NCBI GenBank assembly: GCA_037189665.1
Contig: JBBCIV010000074.1
Span: 1-24,513 of the forward strand
Origin: BPJO01 sp037189665
GTDB lineage: Bacteria; Planctomycetota; Phycisphaerae; Tepidisphaerales; Tepidisphaeraceae
DNA: 24,513 bases
Direction: 5' to 3'
The position numbers and the translations under genes are program-made. This document shows positions 15,236 through 21,352 of this stretch, piece after piece (within the stretch, counting starts at the first letter, position 1; the number at the start of each line of letters is the position of its first letter). The notes under the pieces were generated by a model, which was not told where the DNA came from, searched no databases, and saw nothing but the letters and a program-made list of their open reading frames with translations.

Positions 15236-15337
15236 ATGCAGCTTCGCCCCGCAGACGTGCTGTCGTCGATCGTCGAAATCAGCCTGTTCCTCGGCGCTGC
15301 CGTCGTCACTGCCGTCGGCGTGATTTCCCTCCGCTGA
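15236..15337 (+). CDS. 33-residue hydrophobic peptide upstream of pstB
   Basis: The ATG is preceded by GGAG at a spacing of 8 bases, inside a GGA-loop hairpin. The product begins MQLRPADVLSS and then forms a single hydrophobic helix (about 11-31) ending ISLR, so it is a small single-span membrane peptide. The frame is open further upstream to 15056, but that part overlaps the structured leader and has no protein-like features. It could be a leader peptide controlling downstream expression or a small membrane-protein regulator of the phosphate genes that follow. No known family is recognised. Confidence 0.55.
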   Translation: MQLRPADVLSSIVEISLFLGAAVVTAVGVISLR

Positions 15338-15347
15338 ACGCATTTAA

Positions 15348-15383
15348 CCCTTCCTGCCGGCTACCGTTGCGCGCCTGGAAGGG
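15348..15383 (+). repeat. Hairpin between the small peptide gene and pstB
   Basis: CCCTTCC (15348-15354) pairs perfectly with GGAAGGG (15377-15383) around a 22-base loop. It starts 10 bases after the peptide stop. No T-tract follows, so it is not a standard intrinsic terminator; it might act with the peptide as an attenuator or stabilise the 3' end. Confidence 0.35.
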
Positions 15384-15466
15384 CTTCGCGGCGTACGTTA
15401 AGTTATTGTAAATGTCTTGATCCTGCGGTTCGCGGTCGGATACGGTTGGCGTCGGGAAAAAAACCG

Positions 15467-16297
15467 ATGACCGCAACCGCCGCGACAACCTCGACCGTCA
15501 CCCAACCCGCCACGACCCCACGGCTCTTCGATGTCGGCCACGCGCCGAACATCCTCGTCGCCGACCGAGTGAGCGTGTTTTACGGGCAGTTTGAGGCGAT
15601 CAAGAAGGTGTCCCTCGACGTTCGCTGTAACGAAGTCGTCGCGTTCATCGGGCCGTCAGGCTGCGGCAAGAGCACGTTTCTCCGCTCGATCAACCGCATC
15701 AACGACCTGATCCCGTCCTGCCGCGTCACCGGCTCGCTGAGCCTCGGCGGGCAGAACATCTACGGGCCCGGCATCGACCTCGTCCGCCTGCGCCGGCAGG
15801 TGGGCATGGTGTTTCAGAAGCCCAACCCGTTCCCCCGCTCGATCTACGACAACCTCACCTTCGGCCCGCGCCTGCAAGGCGTAACGCGAAAGGGCGATCT
15901 CGAGGCCTTGCTCGAAGACTGCCTCCGCAAGGCCGCGCTGTGGGACGAAGTGAAAGACCGCCTTCACACTTCCGCCCAAGGCCTGTCGGGCGGCCAACAG
16001 CAGCGCATGTGCATTGCTCGCGCACTGGCGACCAAGCCCAACATCCTGCTCATGGACGAGCCCTGCTCGGCGCTCGACCCCATCGCCACCAGCAAGGTGG
16101 AAGACCTGATCGTCGAATTGAAAAAGTTCGTCACGATCGTGATTGTCACGCACAACATGCACCAGGCCGCCCGCGTCAGCGATCGCACGGCGTTCTTCTA
16201 CCTCGGCGAGCTGATCGAACACGATAAGACCAACGCAATCTTCACCAACCCCACGCACAAGAAAACCGAAGAATACGTCACCGGCCGATTCGGCTGA
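15467..16297 (+). CDS. pstB: Phosphate ABC transporter ATP-binding protein
   Basis: A 276-residue PstB, the ATPase that powers PstSCA phosphate import at the inner membrane. Walker A is GPSGCGKST (62-70), the signature LSGGQQQR (173-180), and Walker B ends MDEP (196-199) followed by CSALDP. PstB-specific stretches include SINRINDLIPSCRVTG and FQKPNPFPRSIYDN. I use the ATG at 15467; an in-frame TTG at 15446 would add seven residues. A Thr/Ala-rich N-terminus of about 20 residues precedes the domain. phoU follows after 70 bases. pstS, pstC and pstA do not precede it, so they must lie elsewhere. Confidence 0.96.
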   Translation: MTATAATTSTVTQPATTPRLFDVGHAPNILVADRVSVFYGQFEAIKKVSLDVRCNEVVAFIGPSGCGKSTFLRSINRINDLIPSCRVTGSLSLGGQNIYGPGIDLVRLRRQVGMVFQKPNPFPRSIYDNLTFGPRLQGVTRKGDLEALLEDCLRKAALWDEVKDRLHTSAQGLSGGQQQRMCIARALATKPNILLMDEPCSALDPIATSKVEDLIVELKKFVTIVIVTHNMHQAARVSDRTAFFYLGELIEHDKTNAIFTNPTHKKTEEYVTGRFG

Positions 16298-16367
16298 TGG
16301 CGGTTTGCCGCAGTTTCCGATACACTTCGGTGTCCGCTTCACGAAACTCTGGTTGGGAAATTCGACG

Positions 16368-17027
16368 ATGTCGCACCATTTTGCCGATCTGCTCGACGCC
16401 CTGCGGGCCCGCATCGCCCGCATGACCGCCCTCGTGCAGGACATCGTTGAGAAGAGCGTCGAATCGGTCGTCAACCTCGACGACAACCTCGCCCGCTCGG
16501 CGATGGGCGCCGATGACCGCATCGATGAAGAGGAAGTGAACATCGAACGTCAGGCGATCGACCTCCTGGCGCTCTACCAGCCCGCCGCCAGCGACCTGCG
16601 GATGATCACCATGATCATCAAGGTCAACGGCGACTTCGAGCGCATCGCCGACTGCGCCGTCAACGTCGCCCAGCGCGTTCCGCTCTTGGCGAAGATGGGC
16701 GACTACATCGTCTCCTCCGACCTGCGTCTGATGGCCAACACCGTCGTCAGCACGCTGCGCGACACCATCAACGCCTACAACCTGAACGACATCGACCTGG
16801 CCAAGCAGGTGCTCCGCGCCGACGACGTGCTTGATGCGCTGTACCACCAGATCGTTCAGGAAACGCTCGGCGTGCTCGAAAGCGAACAGCACCGCGCCAA
16901 CCGCGATCTCAGCACGATCATGATGGCCAAAAACCTCGAGCGCATCGGCGACCACTGCACCAACATCGCCGAAGACATCGTCTACGTGCAGTCGGGCCGG
17001 ATTATCCGCCACCGGCATGCGGTATAG
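16368..17027 (+). CDS. phoU: Phosphate signalling/transport regulator PhoU
   Basis: A 219-residue PhoU: two three-helix-bundle repeats that bind metal and link the Pst transporter to the PhoR/PhoB system or limit phosphate uptake in the cytoplasm. The helix motifs are DFERIADCAVNVAQRV in the first repeat and NLERIGDHCTNIAEDIVY in the second, the classical E/DxxxD metal-cluster helices. The ATG at 16368 is chosen because it precedes the standard N-terminus HFADLLDALRARIARM; the frame is open to 16305. A -10-like TACACT (16321-16326) could give a separate transcript, but read-through from pstB is more likely. phoR/phoB are not in the window. Confidence 0.95.
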   Translation: MSHHFADLLDALRARIARMTALVQDIVEKSVESVVNLDDNLARSAMGADDRIDEEEVNIERQAIDLLALYQPAASDLRMITMIIKVNGDFERIADCAVNVAQRVPLLAKMGDYIVSSDLRLMANTVVSTLRDTINAYNLNDIDLAKQVLRADDVLDALYHQIVQETLGVLESEQHRANRDLSTIMMAKNLERIGDHCTNIAEDIVYVQSGRIIRHRHAV

Positions 17028-17067
17028 AGTGGAACGCCTCTGGCACTTAGCGCCATTCAGTTAATCG

Positions 17068-17223
17068 ATGTCGAACCCCACTACTGAACGACCGACTCGG
17101 CCCGTTTGTCCCACTCCCATTTGCTCCACCTGCGGCCCCACACAGGTCGTCCGGGTCAGTTCGCACGATCAGTGCGCCAAGTGCGGCCGGGTATTGGAAT
17201 CGTGTTGTGAGGGGCCGGGCTGA
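17068..17223 (+). CDS. 51-residue zinc-ribbon protein
   Basis: A short frame between phoU and sucD. It contains Cys19-x2-Cys22-Gly and Cys36-x2-Cys39-Gly, the two knuckles of a zinc ribbon, plus Cys14 just before and Cys46-Cys47 just after. The order CSTCG ... CAKCGRVLESCC leaves little doubt it is translated. The N-terminus is Thr/Pro/Arg-rich and probably disordered. Single zinc-ribbon proteins of this size can bind RNA, DNA or protein partners; no specific function can be given. No Shine-Dalgarno precedes the ATG. The gap to phoU is 40 bases; sucD has its own promoter downstream. Confidence 0.7.
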   Translation: MSNPTTERPTRPVCPTPICSTCGPTQVVRVSSHDQCAKCGRVLESCCEGPG

Positions 17224-17289
17224 GCGGAGTTCCAGGTTCGAAGTGGGCACAGCGGTTCAATCCTGCAACCGAACTAACGGAAACCCGTC

Positions 17290-17318
17290 TTGCCCCGGTC
17301 GCGAATCGCCCGTAATCT
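17290..17318 (+). promoter_or_regulatory. Candidate sucD promoter
   Basis: TTGCCC (17290-17295) and TAATCT (17313-17318) are 17 bases apart. The -10 ends 10 bases before the sucD ATG at 17329, so the predicted leader is only about four bases and there is no Shine-Dalgarno. Confidence 0.5.
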
Positions 17319-17328
17319 TCGCGACAAC

Positions 17329-18231
17329 ATGAGCATTCTCGTCAACAAAGACACGCGCGTCATCTGCCAGGGCATCACAGGAAGCGCCGGCGCCTTCCAC
17401 ACCAAGGGCTGTCTCGACTACGGCACGAAGATGGTCGGCGGCGTCACGCCCGGCAAGGGCGGCAAGAGCGACGAGAACAACCTGCCGATCTTCGATACCG
17501 TCGCGCAGGCGGTGAAGAGCACCGGCGCCGACGCCACGATGATCTTCGTCCCCCCGCCCTTCGCGGCCGACGCGATCATGGAGGCGGCCGACGCGGGCAT
17601 CAAGACCATCGTCGCCATCACCGAGGGCATTCCCGTCCTCGACATGATCAAGGCGCGCGAGTTCCTCAAGGCCTACCCGGACGCGGTCCTCGTCGGCCCG
17701 AACTGCCCCGGCGTCATCACGCCCGGCGAGTGCAAGATCGGTATCATGCCCGGCTACATCCACACGCCGGTGAAGGAGGCCAAGAGCGGCAAGTCGGTCG
17801 GCATCATCAGCCGTTCGGGCACGCTCACGTACGAAGCCGTGTGGCAGACCAGCACGCGCGGCATCGGCCAGACGACCTGCGTCGGCATCGGCGGCGACCC
17901 GGTCAAGGGCATCAACTACATCGAACTTCTCGACCTGTTCCAGAACGACCCGGACACCGACGCGATCATCCTGATCGGCGAGATCGGCGGGAACGACGAA
18001 ACGCTGGCGGGCGCGCACATCAAGAAGAACATCACCAAGCCAGTCGTCGCGTTCATCGCGGGCAAGACCGCTCCCCCCGGCCGCCGCATGGGCCACGCCG
18101 GCGCGATCATCTCCGGCGGCGACGATACCGCCGACGCCAAGCTCAAGGCCCTGGCCGGCTACGGCATCGCGGTGACGGATTCGCCTGCGACCATCGGCGA
18201 AACGATGGCCAAGGTGCTGAAGCTGAACTGA
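17329..18231 (+). CDS. sucD: Succinate--CoA ligase, alpha subunit
   Basis: A 300-residue SucD, the CoA-binding subunit of the TCA-cycle enzyme that makes ATP or GTP from succinyl-CoA. It has the N-terminal CoA-binding Rossmann fold (ILVNKDTRVICQGITGSAG region, GGVTPGKGG at 37-45) and the ligase domain with the phosphohistidine His256 in GRRMGHAGAI. VGPNCPGVITPGE and GIISRSGTLTYE are standard. The ATG at 17329 matches family N-termini; the frame upstream to 17290 overlaps the promoter. The beta subunit gene sucC, normally directly upstream, is not here; the preceding gene is the zinc ribbon. It converges with the first PEP-CTERM gene 30 bases away. Confidence 0.97.
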   Translation: MSILVNKDTRVICQGITGSAGAFHTKGCLDYGTKMVGGVTPGKGGKSDENNLPIFDTVAQAVKSTGADATMIFVPPPFAADAIMEAADAGIKTIVAITEGIPVLDMIKAREFLKAYPDAVLVGPNCPGVITPGECKIGIMPGYIHTPVKEAKSGKSVGIISRSGTLTYEAVWQTSTRGIGQTTCVGIGGDPVKGINYIELLDLFQNDPDTDAIILIGEIGGNDETLAGAHIKKNITKPVVAFIAGKTAPPGRRMGHAGAIISGGDDTADAKLKALAGYGIAVTDSPATIGETMAKVLKLN

Positions 18232-18261
18232 TCCCGCGCAGCCCGACGTTTCACCGCCGCT

Positions 18262-19083
18262 TCAACAACGCCGACGCAAACGACGTCCGAGCGCCATCGA
18301 CGCAAGGGCGCCCAGCGCTGCCATTGATGTCGGCTCCGGAATGATGGCGCGGAACGTGATGTCGTCCAGCCCCGTTTCATCGCGGCCGCCTGACTCGCCA
18401 GCCTCTCTTACGTCGAAACGCAAATAAATATATTGCCCTGCCGGCACATCGGCCGTGATCGTTGCCGATTGATCGGCCAACAGCTTCCACGTGACAGGAT
18501 CATCTATCGCGCCCAATCCCTCGAATGCCAATGAGGGAACCGTCGTATAGCTGACAGCGGTTGGGTTGGTGAAACTGGTCGCGTTCACACCCCAGGCGAA
18601 GTTCCAGTTGGTCGTCCGGTCCTGATCATTGCGATACCAGATCTCGTAGCCAACCTGAAACCCGGTCCACGCTTGTCCGGTGTTGTTCTGCAATTTCAAA
18701 TAGAACTGGCCGCCGTTCTGGCGGCCGAAGTCATCGACGCCTTGTTGCACGCCGAAAATCGCGTCGCCACTGCCGACGGTGAACGCGAAGAGCCCGGGCG
18801 TTCCCGTACTGCCAGCGGATGTGCCGCGCGCGAAGTCCGAATTGTTACCGCTGGTCGGCGTCGTTCCGCCGAAGTCGAGGTTGCCGTCACTCGCACCGCG
18901 GACCGCCCAGTAATCCGAATTCAGCTGTCCCGCCACCGGCGACGGCGAGAAACCGTTGCCGGTATAACTGTTGAAGTTGTCGATCAACGTCGAATCGGCC
19001 GAGGTGATCGAAAAAGCTGACTCCGATACTTCAGCCGCTGCCAATACGCCCACGATACCCATCGCAACCTGAACGCGCACCAC
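18262..19083 (-). CDS. PEP-CTERM exported protein 1
   Basis: A 273-residue protein with signal peptide (about 1-18), a beta-rich body and the C-terminal sorting tail: IPEP (248-251), a hydrophobic helix with Gly and Ala, and RRLRRRC at the end. PEP-CTERM tails are recognised by an exosortase in the inner membrane and lead to export to the surface or exopolysaccharide layer. I use the GTG at 19083: it has GGGAGG upstream and gives a proper signal peptide, whereas the frame up to 19221 does not. The body shows no catalytic motif I recognise; WTGFQVGYEIWY and YIYLRFDVRE read like a jelly-roll sandwich. The final Cys is unusual. A 4-bp hairpin sits right at the ribosome site. Confidence 0.88.
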   Translation of the reverse strand: MVRVQVAMGIVGVLAAAEVSESAFSITSADSTLIDNFNSYTGNGFSPSPVAGQLNSDYWAVRGASDGNLDFGGTTPTSGNNSDFARGTSAGSTGTPGLFAFTVGSGDAIFGVQQGVDDFGRQNGGQFYLKLQNNTGQAWTGFQVGYEIWYRNDQDRTTNWNFAWGVNATSFTNPTAVSYTTVPSLAFEGLGAIDDPVTWKLLADQSATITADVPAGQYIYLRFDVREAGESGGRDETGLDDITFRAIIPEPTSMAALGALASMALGRRLRRRC

Positions 19084-19092
19084 GATCTCCCT

Positions 19093-19104
19093 CCCCTTCA
19101 GGGG
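19093..19104 (-). promoter_or_regulatory. Leader hairpin at ribosome site of PEP-CTERM gene 1
   Basis: On the minus strand CCCC-TGAA-GGGG is followed directly by AGGGAG and the GTG start. The stem abuts the Shine-Dalgarno. PEP-CTERM genes 2 and 3 have a similar element. Confidence 0.4.
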
Positions 19105-19410
19105 CTGCAACATACCTGTTCGCGAACGCCGGATGGCGCGCGCGAAACTTAAGACGTACCTCTCGGGAACACTTGCAGAAGGAAAACCGCGCGCCGAAGG
19201 CAGGTAAACGAACCGCTGCAATACAGACGAGAAAGGCCGCCTGGGGAAAAACGCTCATCGCGAGCGCCGAGCACGTCGGCCCAGCCTCACGACGAAAGAA
19301 TAATGTTCCCATCAAAGCCGACGCCGGCGCGGCGTCTTCTGCCTCTCCCACATAAAACCCGCGACGATGCTACGGTTGTCCATAACTCGGAACAAATAAT
19401 TCGCTTACAC

Positions 19411-19444
19411 AAAACAACACGCCAGCGGACAAACCGCCGGCGTG
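19411..19444 (-). terminator. Intrinsic terminator of PEP-CTERM gene 2
   Basis: CACGCC-GCGG (19418-19428) pairs with CCGC-GGCGTG (19434-19444) with one central mismatch and a 5-base loop. On the minus strand it is followed by TTGTTTT. It lies 37 bases after the gene's stop. Confidence 0.75.
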
Positions 19445-19481
19445 CCGTGAAAATGGCTAAGCTATTCCGACGATGCCGCCA

Positions 19482-20180
19482 TCAGCGGCGTCGCAGGCCA
19501 AGAAGAGACATCAGGCCCAACAGGCCGAGCATCGCTGGTTCGGGTACTGCTGTTGCAGAGACAACCACGTTGTCCACGCGGCTCGAACCTGCCGTGCCGA
19601 CAGTTCCGCCGTTGATAGACGTGTTGCTGGTCGTTACCAGACGAAATGCGATCGTCGCCTGTTCGTTCAGCGCAGGGATCGCGGTGAGGTTGAACGAGTA
19701 CGACGTAGTAGGCACCGCCGCCCCCGACGTCCACGTGTTCGGACTGGCGTTCTCGATCAACGAATAGGCCGCCCCGGCAACGTCGGCGTACGCGCCGCCC
19801 GTACTATATTGCAGCTTGAAATCGCGCGGGCCGCCGCCACTACCAATCGCATCGAAACTGACGGCGACGTCCTTATATCCCACCGAACTGCTCGTAAACT
19901 GAAAGTAGTCGCCCGTTGCCCAGCGAACAGCGCTATAGGAGTTCGCCGACCCATTGCCGGCCGGCGTCGTCCAGTCCGACAAGGCACCCGCGTGAACACC
20001 GACAAACAGGCCCGCGTACAAACCGCTTTCCGAGGCAACCGTAGGTCCTATTGCCGCATCAGTCACATCCGCCGGCGTATTCGTCTCGAAGGTCCAACCC
20101 GAGAGAGTCGCGCCGAAGCTGGCCGTGTTCAAACCGGCCACCAGCAGCATAGAGTGACTTACCTGCGTAAAACTCCACAT
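19482..20180 (-). CDS. PEP-CTERM exported protein 2
   Basis: A 232-residue protein. The ATG at 20180 has GGGAGAG upstream at a suitable spacing and opens a signal peptide (about 1-23, to FGATLSG). The frame upstream to 20324 has no ribosome site. The body is rich in Ser, Thr, Gly and Ala, with many beta strands (SWDTTPAGN-like repeats absent; RDFKLQYSTGGAYADVAGA resembles the sandwich of extracellular nuclease-associated or carbohydrate-binding modules). The tail is VPEP (212-215), a Leu/Gly helix and RRR. Probable surface or matrix protein sorted by exosortase. It is monocistronic, with a leader hairpin and its own terminator. Confidence 0.88.
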   Translation of the reverse strand: MWSFTQVSHSMLLVAGLNTASFGATLSGWTFETNTPADVTDAAIGPTVASESGLYAGLFVGVHAGALSDWTTPAGNGSANSYSAVRWATGDYFQFTSSSVGYKDVAVSFDAIGSGGGPRDFKLQYSTGGAYADVAGAAYSLIENASPNTWTSGAAVPTTSYSFNLTAIPALNEQATIAFRLVTTSNTSINGGTVGTAGSSRVDNVVVSATAVPEPAMLGLLGLMSLLGLRRR

Positions 20181-20193
20181 TTTCAATCTCTCC

Positions 20194-20207
20194 CGCCCGA
20201 ACGGGCG
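20194..20207 (-). promoter_or_regulatory. Leader hairpin at ribosome site of PEP-CTERM gene 2
   Basis: CGCCCG-TT-CGGGCG on the minus strand, directly followed by GGAGAG and then the ATG at 20180. The last stem base touches the Shine-Dalgarno, so folding could hide or expose it. Confidence 0.45.
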
Positions 20208-20445
20208 TTTGATGGCAAGTCGGCTATCGGATATCTGCCCGACGCGAAAATGTATTGATTGCCCGATGGCGTAGTTCTGCTTACGGGAACAATGCGTCCC
20301 CGCCAAAACAACCTTGGTCGGCAAGCTGATTTTCTTAGACTGCCCGAGACGTATGGAGTGCGGTTTGGCTGGTTTCCAGCCGTTTGGTTCGGGCGAAGCT
20401 TAGCAAGTCAGAACGATGAATCCAGCATTAATTCTGAAGCGGAGC

Positions 20446-20481
20446 AAAAAAACGCCAGGCGAGCGTGCTCGCCTGGCGTTT
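20446..20481 (-). terminator. Strong intrinsic terminator of PEP-CTERM gene 3
   Basis: Perfect 15-bp arms (20450-20464 and 20467-20481) around GT; on the minus strand the stem runs into seven T (20452-20446). It lies 46 bases after the stop at 20528. The stem is a textbook Rho-independent terminator. Confidence 0.9.
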
Positions 20482-20527
20482 CCTCACTGGAAGGGTCGTG
20501 CGGGTCCACTCCGCAAAAAAAGAATTG

Positions 20528-21178
20528 TTAGCGACGACGACGCAGACCTGCGATCGTCAGCAGGCCGAGCGCCGCGAGGCTGGCCGGCTCGGGGATGGCG
20601 GTACCGGGCGAGCCGACGTCAACGCCTGGGCCAAGGCCGGTGTTCTGCCCGTTCGAAACCGCCTGAAATGCGCCGTTCTCGCCGATGACGCTCAGGCCCA
20701 GCGGGTTACCCGACGTATCCCACTCGAAGCTATAGCCCGACGTCGCAGTGCCGAACGAAACGCCGGTAACCAATGTATTCGACGAATCGAAAATGTTGAC
20801 CTGATCACCGCCGGAACCAAGGCCGACGAATACCGTGCTGCCAAGGTTAACCACCGTCGTCGACGGAATGCCCCAAGCGCTCTTGAAGCTCGCCTCCGCC
20901 CCAACGGTTTCCTCCGAAACGATCACCGAAGCGCCGGCCGGAATGCTGGTGAGACTGCCGAAGTTCGACACGCCGGGGGTGGCGCTGTCGTCGTCCCACG
21001 ACCAACCGGTGATGTCGACTGCCGTCGGGCCGGTGTTGGTGATCTCGAACCAGTCACCGTTGTTCGTGCCGCCGCTGTGTGCGGACGAGCTCATCACTTC
21101 CGTGATCACAATTGCCGCCGGCGCTAAGCTCGACAGAGCCGCGGTGGCGGCAGACGCGATAACAAGCGTACGAAGCAT
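20528..21178 (-). CDS. Lamin-tail-domain PEP-CTERM exported protein 3
   Basis: A 216-residue protein. AGGAG lies about 8 bases before the ATG. A signal peptide (1-21) is followed by a lamin-tail domain (LTD, about 22-130): IVITEVM at the start, then DWFEITNTG and VDITGWSWDDD, the usual pattern of this immunoglobulin-like fold found in secreted bacterial proteins and often tied to nucleases or to surface attachment. The tail is IPEP (195-198), an Ala/Leu/Gly helix and RRRR, an exosortase sorting signal. No nuclease domain is attached, so it is probably a structural or binding protein. Confidence 0.92.
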   Translation of the reverse strand: MLRTLVIASAATAALSSLAPAAIVITEVMSSSAHSGGTNNGDWFEITNTGPTAVDITGWSWDDDSATPGVSNFGSLTSIPAGASVIVSEETVGAEASFKSAWGIPSTTVVNLGSTVFVGLGSGGDQVNIFDSSNTLVTGVSFGTATSGYSFEWDTSGNPLGLSVIGENGAFQAVSNGQNTGLGPGVDVGSPGTAIPEPASLAALGLLTIAGLRRRR

Positions 21179-21191
21179 CTTCTTTTCTCCT

Positions 21192-21204
21192 GCCCATGCC
21201 GGGC
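21192..21204 (-). promoter_or_regulatory. Leader hairpin at ribosome site of PEP-CTERM gene 3
   Basis: GCCC-GGCAT-GGGC on the minus strand, directly followed by AGGAG and the ATG at 21178. The 4-bp stem is weak alone; its value lies in the same position at genes 1 and 2. Confidence 0.4.
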
Positions 21205-21352
21205 GTTGAGGTATGTTTTTTCCCGTGTTCGTGCCGCAGGCACCTCGAAGGCAACGCCTCCTGCCGCGACCGCGACGCGGCGAAATGTAGTGTTGCCACG
21301 TGTGCGGCAGACGTGAGTTGCGCTAATTCACCAAGAGGGATACGTTAAGAAT

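Larger units (their letters stand above)
19084..19481. other. Intergenic region between PEP-CTERM genes 1 and 2
   Basis: About 400 bases. It holds the leader hairpin of gene 1 (19093-19104), a -10-like TATGTT on the minus strand (19114-19109), the perfect 10-bp palindrome GTTCGCGAAC (19118-19127) just upstream of it, and the terminator of gene 2 (19411-19444). A 60-codon plus-strand frame at 19173 has no ribosome site or family features and I do not count it as a gene. Confidence 0.55.
20181..20527. other. Intergenic region between PEP-CTERM genes 2 and 3
   Basis: About 350 bases. It contains the leader hairpin of gene 2 (20194-20207), a small GGCTGG-TTT-CCAGCC stem (20367-20381) of unknown role and the strong terminator of gene 3 (20446-20481). 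I see no gene. Confidence 0.6.

Noticed and set aside
16278..17018. 246-codon minus-strand frame opposite phoU
   Set aside because: Val/Asp/Gly-rich antisense shadow; phoU on the plus strand is unmistakable.
20194..20207. Intrinsic terminator reading
   Set aside because: No T-tract follows on either strand; its place against the ribosome site fits a leader element better.
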